This document shows, piece by piece, positions 18,030-26,761 of a DNA stretch of 64,000 nt. The stretch is from Enterovibrio sp045679545 (GTDB taxonomy: Bacteria; Pseudomonadota; Gammaproteobacteria; Enterobacterales; Vibrionaceae): NCBI RefSeq assembly GCF_045679545.1, contig NZ_CP166195.1, positions 372,001-436,000 on the forward strand, given 5' to 3'. Below the pieces are notes generated by a model that was not told the DNA's origin, ran no database searches, and was given only the letters and a program-made list of their open reading frames with translations. The translations under genes and the position numbers were made by a program. Position 1 is the first letter of the stretch, and every line of letters starts with the position of its first letter.

Positions 18030-18119
18030 ATGAATACGTGCACGCATGATGACAGCGCAGTGCTATTCCACTGGTACAACAACGATATCCAACTCGCCTA
18101 CGACTTCCCTCGCGATTGA
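18030..18119 (+). CDS. tnaC: TnaC leader peptide of the tryptophanase operon
   Basis: A 29-codon gene with a strong AAGGAGG site lies 175 bp upstream of tnaA. The peptide ends FHWYNNDIQLAYDFPRD. Trp15, Asn17, Asp19 and Pro27 have the same spacing as Trp12, Asn14, Asp16 and Pro24 of E. coli TnaC (W+2, W+4, W+12), the residues needed for tryptophan-dependent ribosome stalling. Two residues follow the proline, as in Proteus TnaC where the proline is followed by two lysines. By analogy, free tryptophan stalls the ribosome at the end of tnaC and blocks Rho, allowing tnaA expression. Confidence 0.87.
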   Translation: MNTCTHDDSAVLFHWYNNDIQLAYDFPRD

Positions 18120-18294
18120 TCCTCGCTGACGCGCTCGCGTCGACATTTCATCTCTTTTAAACACATTGTATTTGCTCGCACGTCCCTTTTTTATTGGGGT
18201 CGGTTTGTGGTTTCTTCGCTTTCTTGATCGCTCACTGAGCGAATCATCAGGCGGAAACACACCGTCCGTGCGAGCGCAAAAAAGGATCAATCCT
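18120..18294 (+). promoter_or_regulatory. tnaC-tnaA leader region (predicted Rho-dependent attenuation)
   Basis: The 175-nt spacer starts C/T-rich directly after the tnaC stop (CCTCGCTGACGCGCTCGCG, then TTTCATCTCTTTT), as expected for a Rho loading and pausing segment in tna operons. AAAAAAGGA at 18279-18287 is the tnaA ribosome-binding site. The regulatory role follows from homology to E. coli; no terminator hairpin is evident. Confidence 0.6.
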
Positions 18295-19695
18295 ATGAAA
18301 CGCTTACCAGAACCGTTCCGCATCAAAATGGTTGAACGCATCAAAATGACCACGCCAGAGCACCGCGAACAAGCACTACAAACCGCAGGGCTCAACCCGT
18401 TTTTGCTCAAGAGCGAAGATGTGTACATTGACCTGCTGACCGATTCCGGCACCGGCGCCATGAGCGATAACCAGTGGGCAGGCATGATGTTGGGCGATGA
18501 GGCTTATGCAGGCAGCCGCAACTACTACAACTTGTGTGATGCGGTAAAACACTTCTTTGGTTATGAACTCACCGTGCCAACTCACCAAGGGCGTGGCGCA
18601 GAGCAAATTCTGTTCCCTTGTTTAATTGAACGGATGCGTCAGGTACGCGGGGGCACAAACCCTGTATTTATCTCGAACTACCATTTCGACACCACGGCAG
18701 GTCACGTTGAAATGAACGGTGGCAAGGCGATAAACGTACTGACAGAGAAAGCGTTCGACACCGACACCTATGATGATTGGAAGGGCAATTTTGACCTCGA
18801 TAAATTACGCGACACCATCGCGCAATATGGTTCGCATAACATCGCAGCTATTATCACCACGGTCACCTGCAACAGTTCTGGCGGTCAACCGGTTTCCATG
18901 GCCAACATGCGCGAGGTTTACCAAATCGCCAAAGCAGCCGACATTCCGGTGGTGATAGATTCTGCACGCTATTGCGAGAACGCATGGTTTATCAAACAGC
19001 GTGAAACGGGTTACGAAAACCACTCAATCACTGACATCATCCGAGAGATGTACACGTACGGCGATATGCTAACCATGTCGGCCAAGAAAGACCCACTGGT
19101 GAATATCGGCGGACTTTGCTGTGTACGTGACCACGAAGAGTTGTTTCAAGCGGTACAAACACGCTGTGTGCCAATGGAAGGTTTCATCACCTATGGCGGG
19201 ATGGCTGGCCGTGATATGGAAGCACTGGCGAGAGGCTTACACGAAGGTGCGGAGGAAGATTACCTTAACTACCGTATTCGCCAAGTGGAATATTTGGGCG
19301 AGCGTTTACGTGAAGGTGGCATTCCCATTCAATACCCAACAGGCGGCCATGCGGTGTTTGTGGATGCAGGAAAATTGCTGCCACATATTCCTGCAGCACA
19401 ATTCCCCGGCCATGTTCTCGCCAATGCACTTTATGTGGAAGCCGGGATTCGCGCGGTAGAAATCGGTTCGTTACTCCTTGGGCGAGACCCTGCTACTGGC
19501 CAGCAAAAGCCATCACCGATGGAGCTGATGCGCCTCACTATTCCCCGTCGCGTATACACCAACGATCACATGGACTATATCGCCGACGCGTTGATTGAAC
19601 TGAAAGACAAAGCCGCGTCGCTCAAGGGGTTAGATTTCACCTATGAACCGTCGGTGCTCAGGCACTTTACGGCGAAGTTTAAAGAAATTAGCTAG
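18295..19695 (+). CDS. tnaA: Tryptophanase (tryptophan indole-lyase)
   Basis: The 466-residue PLP enzyme splits L-tryptophan into indole, pyruvate and ammonia. The PLP lysine is the second lysine of MSAKKDP (about K265). IDLLTDSGTGAMSDNQWAGM, DEAYAGS and PTHQGRGAEQ are conserved active-site segments. Tyrosine phenol-lyase is the closest relative; that enzyme has VRSMERG and a Thr in YFTTT, whereas this protein has IRAVEIG and YHFDTT as in tryptophanases, so tryptophanase is the better call. The ATG at 18295 follows AAAGGA at 8 nt and gives the family beginning LPEPFRIK. The Trp permease gene tnaB, often downstream, is absent. Confidence 0.92.
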   Translation: MKRLPEPFRIKMVERIKMTTPEHREQALQTAGLNPFLLKSEDVYIDLLTDSGTGAMSDNQWAGMMLGDEAYAGSRNYYNLCDAVKHFFGYELTVPTHQGRGAEQILFPCLIERMRQVRGGTNPVFISNYHFDTTAGHVEMNGGKAINVLTEKAFDTDTYDDWKGNFDLDKLRDTIAQYGSHNIAAIITTVTCNSSGGQPVSMANMREVYQIAKAADIPVVIDSARYCENAWFIKQRETGYENHSITDIIREMYTYGDMLTMSAKKDPLVNIGGLCCVRDHEELFQAVQTRCVPMEGFITYGGMAGRDMEALARGLHEGAEEDYLNYRIRQVEYLGERLREGGIPIQYPTGGHAVFVDAGKLLPHIPAAQFPGHVLANALYVEAGIRAVEIGSLLLGRDPATGQQKPSPMELMRLTIPRRVYTNDHMDYIADALIELKDKAASLKGLDFTYEPSVLRHFTAKFKEIS

Positions 19696-19710
19696 AGGTA
19701 ATATGTCTGC

Positions 19711-19739
19711 AAAACAGCCCGTAAATCGGGCTGTTTTTT
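19711..19739 (+). terminator. Terminator after tnaA
   Basis: An 11-bp stem (AAAACAGCCCG / CGGGCTGTTTT) with a TAAAT loop ends in a T run 15 bp after the tnaA stop. Confidence 0.92.
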
Positions 19740-19792
19740 CTATACACTCCCTCAATACAATCAATGATATACCGCTCATAAAGAGGGATTTA

Positions 19793-20260
19793 TTACATCT
19801 GATCACTTTCTATTTTCTGTTGTGCTTCTGACAGGCTTGCTTCACCGAACAATAGCGACATCATCATTTGGATGCGTTTGTCATCATCGCCGTATTTAGA
19901 AAGGTTTCCGTTGTTGGGCGCTTTGAATGTCACCTCGCCAACTTTCTCGCTATTTTTATAGGCTTTGATTTTGGCATCTGCGACAAAGGTTCTGAAATCC
20001 CAACTCCAACGCGAAATATAGGTCAGCGTCAACGCGGCGACATCGTGCGGCGTCCCTTCGTTGACCACATTGCATTGCTTTCCTTCATCCATACACCAGG
20101 TCAACATGTTATCGAGGAAAACACTTCGAGTGGCATTGTGCTTCACGATAGTGACATTTTCCGTTTGGTTGTCAGCGCTAATTGCTTCAACCGTGTATTT
20201 AGGGCCCGCACACCCTGCAAGCAAAGCAACAACAAAACCCGCAGCGATTACCTTCTTCAT
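19793..20260 (-). CDS. Small outer-envelope lipoprotein (Sbal_3080-like family)
   Basis: The 155-residue protein has a lipoprotein signal MKKVIAAGFVVALLAGC, with the lipidated cysteine at residue 17. The mature domain has LTLTYISRWSWDFRTFVADA and AYKNSEKVGEVTFKAP, a pattern I recall from the Sbal_3080-type lipoproteins of Shewanella and vibrios. Two further cysteines (TWCMDEGKQC) could form a disulphide. Function unknown. I start at the ATG at 20260, with AAGGGA 7 nt upstream. The gene is convergent to tnaA and has its own transcription. Confidence 0.75.
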   Translation of the reverse strand: MKKVIAAGFVVALLAGCAGPKYTVEAISADNQTENVTIVKHNATRSVFLDNMLTWCMDEGKQCNVVNEGTPHDVAALTLTYISRWSWDFRTFVADAKIKAYKNSEKVGEVTFKAPNNGNLSKYGDDDKRIQMMMSLLFGEASLSEAQQKIESDQM

Positions 20261-20365
20261 TCTTGAATCCCTTCTTATTGAAAATAAGAACCTAAACCAG
20301 CTTTTGTGAATCAACAAGGGGGATGATGCAAATTTTGTCGGCTTCTCATTCCATCAACACTAAGC

Positions 20366-21538
20366 CTATTGCAGCCCAATCGCCCCCACCAGCGCATCCA
20401 GTCCTGCTTGCACTTTCGCTCGAGGACAGCCAAGGTTTAATCGCACATAGCCTTTCCCTGACTCGCCATAAACGCCGCCGTCCATGATGGCGACATTGAA
20501 GTGCTCAATCAGGTCACTTTGTAGTTTTTGCATATCGAGATTCAACGCAGAAAGATCGATCCATGCCAAATACGTCGCATCAGGCACCTGATATTCAATG
20601 CTATCGAAAGCACTATTCAACGTATCGCGCACCAGTTCATGACTTTCTTTCACATATGCATTCAGCGCTGTTAGCCAAGTTTCACCGTGGTTATAAGCTG
20701 CCATCATCCCGATGACGCCCATAATTGATGGGGACGATAGTCCGTCGACTTCTTTCAATTTGAACAAATAATCATTGCGTGATTGCTCATGGGGAATAAA
20801 CGCATACGCGCCATTGAGCGCCGGAATATTGAAAGACTTAGACGCCGAAGTCACCAATGCCCAACGCTGTTTCATGCCAAAACCCAACCATGGCGTATGT
20901 GCTTTGAACGCAACATCCATGTGGATTTCATCGGAGATCAGCGCGACATCGTGCTCGTCGCAAAGCGCAGCAATGCGCATCAGTTCTTCGCGGCACCATA
21001 CTCGCCCCGTCGGGTTGTGTGGGCTGCACAGCAAGAACACTGTGGTGTCAGGCTGGGCAATCTGCTGCTCCAATAACGGCCAATCAATGTCCCAACCGCT
21101 GTCGGTTTTTAGTAACGGGTTGCGAACACAGCGACGCCCTGCACCTTCTACCAGCTTATCGAATGCGTCATAAGCTGGCGTTTGAAACACGATACCGTCA
21201 CCGGTATGGCTCCATTTTTCAATCAACTTGGCGATGATGTAAATCACCGATGGGCCATAAACAAGGGCGTTTTTATCTATTTGGGTATCGAATCGGCGCT
21301 GATACCAGCGTTCAATCGCGCCTTTGAAATCGTCGTGATTCCAACGGCTATAGCCCAGCACCGGATGCTCTAAACGTGCTTTTAATGCATCGATCACGGC
21401 GTCTGGTGCCGCGAAATCCATGTCTGAAATGGTGAACGGTAACAAGCCCGCTTTGCCAAATCTGTCCTGCACATAATCCCATTGCGTGCAGTAAGTGCCC
21501 ATGCGGTCAACCGGCGTATCAAAATTCATTGTTGTCAT
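20366..21538 (-). CDS. malY: MalY: PLP-dependent C-S lyase and maltose-regulon modulator
   Basis: The 390-residue protein has the same length as E. coli MalY and closely follows it: VDRMGTYCTQWDYVQDRFG near the start, LLPFTISDMDF, YGPSVIYIIAKL, LCSPHNPTGRVW and the PLP lysine in SASKSFNIPALNG. MalY has cystathionine beta-lyase activity and in E. coli binds and inhibits MalT. It lies 80 bp downstream of malX in the same direction, with a hairpin between them. The ATG at 21538 follows GATGAG; 21529 is an alternative. Regulation by the divergent MalI is expected. Confidence 0.9.
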   Translation of the reverse strand: MTTMNFDTPVDRMGTYCTQWDYVQDRFGKAGLLPFTISDMDFAAPDAVIDALKARLEHPVLGYSRWNHDDFKGAIERWYQRRFDTQIDKNALVYGPSVIYIIAKLIEKWSHTGDGIVFQTPAYDAFDKLVEGAGRRCVRNPLLKTDSGWDIDWPLLEQQIAQPDTTVFLLCSPHNPTGRVWCREELMRIAALCDEHDVALISDEIHMDVAFKAHTPWLGFGMKQRWALVTSASKSFNIPALNGAYAFIPHEQSRNDYLFKLKEVDGLSSPSIMGVIGMMAAYNHGETWLTALNAYVKESHELVRDTLNSAFDSIEYQVPDATYLAWIDLSALNLDMQKLQSDLIEHFNVAIMDGGVYGESGKGYVRLNLGCPRAKVQAGLDALVGAIGLQ

Positions 21539-21560
21539 TTTTCTCATCCACACAAACAAG

Positions 21561-21601
21561 AAAACCCTCGGTCTGACTTTGACCGTCAATCCGAGGGTTT
21601 T
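21561..21601 (-). terminator. Intercistronic hairpin/attenuator between malX and malY
   Basis: AAAACCCTCGG and CCGAGGGTTTT pair over a 19-nt loop. On the minus strand the hairpin lies just after malX and ends in TTTT, so it may partly terminate and set the malX:malY ratio. Confidence 0.65.
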
Positions 21602-21618
21602 AGGGGGAAACCGTTTAA

Positions 21619-23193
21619 TTAGCTCGCGGTCATCAGCGCTTGCATTTCATTCTTCACAAGGTGTACTTGCGTCCCAATAACCACTTGCAGGCTATGTGCA
21701 TCGAGCTTCACCACACCCAGTGCGCCGTAAGCTTTCAGCTTGTCTGCATCCACCAAATCCATGTTGTCGACCGTTAAACGAAGGCGAGTAATACAGTTAT
21801 CTAGCGAAGTGATGTTACCTTTACCACCTAGCGCTTTTAGAATCGCTGCACCTTTACCAGATTCGTTGATGAATGCTGCTTCTAGCTCACCATCTACTTC
21901 CGCAGTATCGACTTCACGACCTGGTGTTTTCAGGTTGAACTTCAAAATCGCGAACTTAAATACGGTGTAGTAAACCGCGAACCATGCCGCTGCAACCACA
22001 GGCACCAAGTACCACTTCGTTGCCGTACCTTGCAGTACGCCGAACACCAAGAAGTCGATGATATTGCCGTCGGTGTTACCAATGGTCACGTCCAGCAAGC
22101 CCATTACCATAAAGCCAAGGCCAGTCAGAATTGCGTGAACCACATACAGCACAGGGGCAACGAACAGGAACAAGAATTCCAATGGCTCGGTAATACCACC
22201 CACCACACACGCCACCACACCAGAGATCAGCAGCGCTTTAATCTTTGAGCGGTTTTCAGGTTTAGCACAGTGGTACATCGCCAATGCTGCGCCCGGCAGA
22301 CCGCCAAGGAATGCTGGCATCTTGCCTTGAGAGAGGAATGCGGTCACTTCTGGGGTGAAACCAGTGGTTTCTGCACACGCTAGCTCAGAGTAGAAAATAT
22401 TCAGTGCGCCAGAAACTGTCTCGCCACACACTGCCATGGTGCCACCCGCTTCGGTAAAGCGAACCAGTGCCACCAGAATATGGTGCAAACCGATTGGCAG
22501 CAGAAGACGCTCACCCGTACCGAACAGCATTGGGCCAAAAGCACCAGCACTTGCAATCAAGTTACCAATACCGTTGATGCCTGCCGCAAAGTAAGGCCAC
22601 ACGAAGGGAACCAGCACACCGACCACACCCAGTGTGATAGCCGAAATGATAGGAACGAAGCGTGCACCACCGAAGAATGCCAGTGCATCGGGCATTTTGA
22701 AGGTGTAGAAGCGCTGATGCAGTCTAGCAACGATAATACCGACCATCACCGCACCCAAAATACCGGTGTCGATAGATTCAATACCGATGATGCTTTTCAC
22801 GCCATACGCTTTGCTCGCCACTGGGTCGCCAAGCACGTTGGCCACAGTCAGGAAGAAGTTGATAGCAAGGTTGAACGCGGCATAGCCAACAAAGCCTGCA
22901 AAGGCAGCAACACCTTTTTCTTCACGCGCCATGCCAAGTGGAATCGCAATGGCGAACATAACAGGCAAATAAATGAATGCCACCAAGCCAATCTTGGTCA
23001 TCCACATGAACAGGTATTGAAGCAAGATGTTATCTAAAAAGGGGATGGCCTCACGGATTGCCGCGCTCGACAGCGAACTGCCGACCCCAAGCAAAATACC
23101 CGAGAATGCAAGGAGTGCCACAGGCAGCATGAAGGTTTTACCAAGGCTTTGCAGAAACTCCCACATAGTGGTTTTTGTCGCTTTGTTCGTCAT
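21619..23193 (-). CDS. malX: PTS maltose/glucose-type EIICB transporter MalX
   Basis: The 524-residue permease (E. coli MalX 530) imports and phosphorylates a glucoside. The EIIC part begins LWEF-like (MWEFLQSLGKTFMLPVALLA), with around ten membrane segments and the GITEPLEFLFLF motif. The EIIB domain is at the C-terminus, where NCITRLRLTV holds the phosphorylated cysteine. The ATG at 23193 follows GGAGAG. It is the first gene of malX-malY, and MalI operators lie upstream. In E. coli the natural substrate is uncertain (glucose and maltose by facilitated diffusion). Confidence 0.9.
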   Translation of the reverse strand: MTNKATKTTMWEFLQSLGKTFMLPVALLAFSGILLGVGSSLSSAAIREAIPFLDNILLQYLFMWMTKIGLVAFIYLPVMFAIAIPLGMAREEKGVAAFAGFVGYAAFNLAINFFLTVANVLGDPVASKAYGVKSIIGIESIDTGILGAVMVGIIVARLHQRFYTFKMPDALAFFGGARFVPIISAITLGVVGVLVPFVWPYFAAGINGIGNLIASAGAFGPMLFGTGERLLLPIGLHHILVALVRFTEAGGTMAVCGETVSGALNIFYSELACAETTGFTPEVTAFLSQGKMPAFLGGLPGAALAMYHCAKPENRSKIKALLISGVVACVVGGITEPLEFLFLFVAPVLYVVHAILTGLGFMVMGLLDVTIGNTDGNIIDFLVFGVLQGTATKWYLVPVVAAAWFAVYYTVFKFAILKFNLKTPGREVDTAEVDGELEAAFINESGKGAAILKALGGKGNITSLDNCITRLRLTVDNMDLVDADKLKAYGALGVVKLDAHSLQVVIGTQVHLVKNEMQALMTAS

Positions 23194-23293
23194 AACAACT
23201 CTCCGAAACATGAGAACATGACAGAAGTGACGGGTCATCGGACCAGCACACTGAATAAGTGATTTCGGGGCCATCATAGGGAAATAAAATTTA

Positions 23294-23309
23294 GGTAAAA
23301 CGTTTTATC
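23294..23309. promoter_or_regulatory. MalI operator 1 (malX side)
   Basis: GGTAAAACGTTTTATC is a near-perfect palindrome identical to operator 2 and close to the MalI consensus GATAAAACGTTTTATC. It lies about 100 bp before malX. LacI-family proteins bind such AACGTT-centred sites. Confidence 0.85.
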
Positions 23310-23350
23310 AAAACTTTTGTGATCTACGTATCTACGCTTAATCCACAAAT

Positions 23351-23379
23351 TTGATCGGGTTTATAAAACGGCAAAATAT
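23351..23379 (+). promoter_or_regulatory. Candidate sigma-70 promoter of malI
   Basis: TTGATC and AAATAT are separated by 17 bp. Transcription would start near 23386, so operator 2 would overlap the initiation region, consistent with autorepression. No experimental support. Confidence 0.4.
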
Positions 23380-23393
23380 CAGTATCCTTTCGA

Positions 23394-23409
23394 GGTAAAA
23401 CGTTTTATC
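23394..23409. promoter_or_regulatory. MalI operator 2 (malI side)
   Basis: The same 16-bp sequence as operator 1, exactly 100 bp downstream of it and 35 bp before the malI start. Two identical operators could permit looping or independent control of the divergent units. Confidence 0.85.
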
Positions 23410-23444
23410 AAGGCAGCCTGCCCTAAGACCAAAAAGGAAAACAC

Positions 23445-24458
23445 TTGAAGAAAGTGACGATCACGGACGTGGCGGAACATGCTGGCGTTTCTGTTACCAC
23501 AGTGTCGATGGTGCTCGGAAACAAAGGGCGGATATCGGCAGATACCATTGAAAAGGTAAACAACGCAGTTGCTGCGCTTGGCTATGTGCGCAATCGCGCC
23601 GCCGCAAACTTGCGCTCCAACAGCAGCGAAATCATTGGGCTGATCCTCAAAGACATCAGCGACCCTTACTACGCGCAAGTGGCCGCTGGCCTTTGCGAAG
23701 AAACGGAAAAGCAAGGCTACATGGTGTTTTTAACCCAAAGTGGCGATGAAGCCAAATTTGAACAATGCGTACTCACCATGGCAAGGCAAGGTGTCGGTGG
23801 CATTGCTTTCTGTCCAGCCAATGAAAACCAACACGTGGATGTGGACGCATTAAAAGCCCATAACCTACCACTCGTGTGCATTTCTCGCGCTTCAGTGAAT
23901 CAGCAAATTGATTATGTTGGCCCCGATAACGCCAGCGCTGCCAAAATGGCAACGGAGCATTTGATCAATCAAGGGCATCGTCGCATTGCATATGTGGGTG
24001 GAAAAATCAGTTCACTCTGTCGCGCCGAACGCGTAGGCGGATATTGCAGTACCTTGATGCAGTTTGGCTTGCCATTCAAACCTGAGTGGGTAGTGGAGTG
24101 TGACGCAGGGCAAGCGCCCGCCGCTAATGCGGTCGAACAGTTACTGATCAATCATCCGCAAATCAGTGCGGTGTTATGTCACTATTCGTCGACCGCGGTT
24201 GGGGCGGTACAAGGCATTCATCGCCTTGGGCGCTCTGTTGGCACCGACAATCTTTTTAATAAGCAAATCTCAATTGTCGGGTTTGATGCAGTCCAAGAAG
24301 CTGAGTTGTCAGAGCCCCCGATTACTTTCGTTAATTCTGATGCGAAAGAGATTGGCCGCCAAGCGGCAAAGCGTCTGATTGAACAGTTTGAAACCAGCGA
24401 TACTGTCGCCCGTAAAGTGATTGTCGCCCCCACCTTGGTCAATGCCAACACAGAGTAA
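23445..24458 (+). CDS. malI: MalI, LacI-family repressor of malX-malY
   Basis: The 337-residue regulator has a LacI-type HTH at residues 4-24 (VTITDVAEHAGVSVTTVSMV), then the hinge RNRAAANLRSNSSEIIGLI and a periplasmic-binding-like ligand domain. GHRRIAYVGGKISSLCRAER followed by VGGYCSTLMQFGLPF matches E. coli MalI closely. The start is TTG at 23445, with AAGGA 7 nt upstream; no ATG fits. It is divergent from malX. The inducer is unknown. Confidence 0.92.
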   Translation: MKKVTITDVAEHAGVSVTTVSMVLGNKGRISADTIEKVNNAVAALGYVRNRAAANLRSNSSEIIGLILKDISDPYYAQVAAGLCEETEKQGYMVFLTQSGDEAKFEQCVLTMARQGVGGIAFCPANENQHVDVDALKAHNLPLVCISRASVNQQIDYVGPDNASAAKMATEHLINQGHRRIAYVGGKISSLCRAERVGGYCSTLMQFGLPFKPEWVVECDAGQAPAANAVEQLLINHPQISAVLCHYSSTAVGAVQGIHRLGRSVGTDNLFNKQISIVGFDAVQEAELSEPPITFVNSDAKEIGRQAAKRLIEQFETSDTVARKVIVAPTLVNANTE

Positions 24459-24554
24459 TCCGCTTTAGGGCGCATGCGCCCTTCAGTTCTTTTCGTCCCC
24501 CTCAAAAAACTGCTACATTAGCGCCCATCATTTATCAGATTTAATTACATCATT

Positions 24555-25637
24555 TTGGAATTATTCAATATTTCGTGCATGGGCAAGCCACTGCGCTTGG
24601 AAGGCTCTTTAGCAGGCTGGCAAGCGCTTTACTGGGACAACCAACTCGTGTCTCAACTTGCCGCCAGTGCCGACCCAGACGGCGAGAAAACCCATACCTT
24701 TCAGCTTACTGCCGATGACAGCATCATCACGGTGGATGTCTCTACCGATATCCATTGGCAACCTTTCAAAGTCGACTATCGTGTGACCGTTGATGGCGAG
24801 GTCATTGAATCTGGCTCACGCAATGAAAAAGACATTGAACGTCAGCAGCCTGTCGTGACACCCCAAACGAAACCAAAATTCAGCGTTGTGGGTTTGGCCT
24901 CACTCGGCTTCAAGCTTTTAAAAAGCGCCAAAGTCATCAAGGTAGTGTTGGCGGGTGCCAGTGTTGCGGCTTATTCGTGGCTGTTTTCTTGGCAGTTTGC
25001 ATTGGCGTTGATCGCTTGCCTTGTCGTGCATGAATACGGACACATTCGCGCCATGAAATACTTCGGCATGAAAACCAAAGGCATTTACTTGATCCCGTTT
25101 ATGGGCGGTTTGGCGCTGTCTGATGAAAAAATAAACACCCGCTGGCAAGACGTGGTTATCTCCATCATGGGGCCAACATTTGGTTTGTTCATGTCGTTAT
25201 TAGCCATGGTGGCGTATTGGATCACAGGCAACATATTCTTTGCAGGCATCGCGACCTTTAACGCCCTGCTTAACTTGTTTAACTTGCTGCCTATCCTGCC
25301 GCTGGACGGCGGGCACATTCTTAAAAGCATCAGCTTTTCAATGAACAGTATTGCGGGCTTAGTGGCCTGTATTGCAGGTGCTGCCGTCGGTGTGTACGTC
25401 AGTTACGCATTTGGCTTGGCGCTACTGGGTTTTCTTCTGTTGATTGGTAGTGGTGAGATCATTTTTGAATGGAAGTACCGCCATCGCACGCATTTATTGC
25501 CGCTTAACCGCTACGGCCAAATTTTCAGCACCCTTTGGTATTTTGCTACCGTTGCTTCGCTGATTGGCGTGATCATCTATTTCGCCACCAAAGGCGATGA
25601 CATGTTGGCACTGCCGTTGATGATTTTGCAAAGCTAA
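24555..25637 (+). CDS. Site-2-protease-type membrane metallopeptidase (M50)
   Basis: The 360-residue protein has a cytosolic N-terminal beta-rich domain (1-120), then several membrane segments. The zinc motif HEYGH starts at H159 and the third ligand is D251 in PLDGGHIL. Such proteases cut transmembrane substrates inside the membrane; many act on anti-sigma factors, but the N-terminal domain here differs from RseP and no PDZ domain is visible, so the substrate is unknown. The start is a TTG at 24555, giving ELFNISCMGKPLRLEGSLAG; the ATG at 24579 is the alternative. No strong ribosome-binding site is seen for either. Confidence 0.82.
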   Translation: MELFNISCMGKPLRLEGSLAGWQALYWDNQLVSQLAASADPDGEKTHTFQLTADDSIITVDVSTDIHWQPFKVDYRVTVDGEVIESGSRNEKDIERQQPVVTPQTKPKFSVVGLASLGFKLLKSAKVIKVVLAGASVAAYSWLFSWQFALALIACLVVHEYGHIRAMKYFGMKTKGIYLIPFMGGLALSDEKINTRWQDVVISIMGPTFGLFMSLLAMVAYWITGNIFFAGIATFNALLNLFNLLPILPLDGGHILKSISFSMNSIAGLVACIAGAAVGVYVSYAFGLALLGFLLLIGSGEIIFEWKYRHRTHLLPLNRYGQIFSTLWYFATVASLIGVIIYFATKGDDMLALPLMILQS

Positions 25638-25660
25638 CTTTCCATTCTTGTCCACGTTGA

Positions 25661-25684
25661 ACGCCAGCCTATGCTGGCGTTTTT
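25661..25684 (+). terminator. Terminator after the M50 protease gene
   Basis: An 8-bp stem ACGCCAGC / GCTGGCGT with a CTAT loop is followed by TTTT. Confidence 0.88.
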
Positions 25685-25768
25685 ATTGCCACAAAAAACG
25701 TTAACCACTTCGCAAAACAGTGCAAACGGTATAGTATTCGCCACCTTCATTTTTCCTGGTGAATTTGC

Positions 25769-26521
25769 TTGAACACACAGCCCTCCACTGCGCTCTATTC
25801 TGACCTGTCTGGTTATTACGATTTGATGTGCGCAGACATTAACTACCAACAACAGAGTGACTGTGTACGCAGACTCCATCAACTGTTTGGTAGTGAAGGA
25901 AAAACCCATTTAGACCTTGCATGTGGCACGGGCCCGCATGTGCGTTTCTTCATCGACAATGGCTACCAAAGCAGTGGATTGGATCTAAATCAGCCTATGC
26001 TGGATTTAGCGAAACAGCGCTGTCCTGAAGCCCAATTCTCGCTGCAGAACATGTGTGATTTTGTGGTTGATGAACCTTACGATTTGATCACCTGTTTTCT
26101 CTATTCGATTCACTACAGCGGCAGCCTAGAACAGCTTAACGCCTGCATTAAACGCGTGCATGCCGCGCTGAAACCAGCCGGCGTCTTCTGTTTCAACGCC
26201 GTTGAGAAAAAACTGATCAACAATGACTCTTTCGTTCGCCACAGCGTGGAGCACGAAGGCAGCCACTTTGTGTTCAAATCAGGATGGTTTTATGGTGGGA
26301 ATGGCGACAAGCAAGCGCTCAAGCTCAGCATTGAAAAAACCACCAACAAAGTGACCGAAGAATGGCACGATGATCACCCGATGGTCGCGGTCGGATTCGA
26401 TGAGCTGACAGCGCTACTTGAGCCGTATTTCGATGTGACGATTTTAGAGCACGATTACGACAAATTGCTGCCGTGGGACAACGCATCTGGCAATGCGATA
26501 TTTACCTGTGTGAAGAGATAG
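25769..26521 (+). CDS. Class I SAM-dependent methyltransferase, unknown substrate
   Basis: The 250-residue protein has the SAM-binding motif I LDLACGTGPH (Asp49), the acidic GLDLNQPMLDLAKQR after beta-2, and YDLITCFLYSIHY as motif IV. The fold is that of small-molecule methyltransferases. A further segment (residues 150-235) with NPxD-like content is not recognised. The start is a TTG at 25769 preceded by TGGTGA; no ATG is available near it. The gene lies between two terminators, so it is expressed alone. Confidence 0.78.
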   Translation: MNTQPSTALYSDLSGYYDLMCADINYQQQSDCVRRLHQLFGSEGKTHLDLACGTGPHVRFFIDNGYQSSGLDLNQPMLDLAKQRCPEAQFSLQNMCDFVVDEPYDLITCFLYSIHYSGSLEQLNACIKRVHAALKPAGVFCFNAVEKKLINNDSFVRHSVEHEGSHFVFKSGWFYGGNGDKQALKLSIEKTTNKVTEEWHDDHPMVAVGFDELTALLEPYFDVTILEHDYDKLLPWDNASGNAIFTCVKR

Positions 26522-26544
26522 CCACATACCCAAATAACCTTACT

Positions 26545-26571
26545 ATGCCGACCCAAACGTCGGCATTTTTG
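26545..26571 (+). terminator. Terminator after the methyltransferase gene
   Basis: ATGCCGA / TCGGCAT stem with an 8-nt loop, then TTTTT. Confidence 0.85.
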
Positions 26572-26761
26572 TATTTAATTAATTTTGCGCCTTGCTTTCT
26601 GAAAAATATTTCTCAACACCCACTCACTTCTTCGTTCTATATTTCACTCTCTTAGCTCTACATTTCCCTGCTGTTATACCCTCTATTCCAAATCCGATTT
26701 GTGTTAATCCAATTCAAACCCAAAACTGAACCCAACAGAATAAAAAACAAAGGAACAACCC

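Noticed and set aside
18295..19695. Tyrosine phenol-lyase instead of tryptophanase
   Set aside because: The phenol-lyase arginine in VRSMERG is replaced by IRAVEIG and FDTT replaces FTTT; the TnaC leader upstream also fits tryptophanase.
22480..23037. 185-codon plus-strand frame rich in His/Asn/Gln
   Set aside because: It is the antisense of malX; composition and lack of start signal show a shadow of the real gene.
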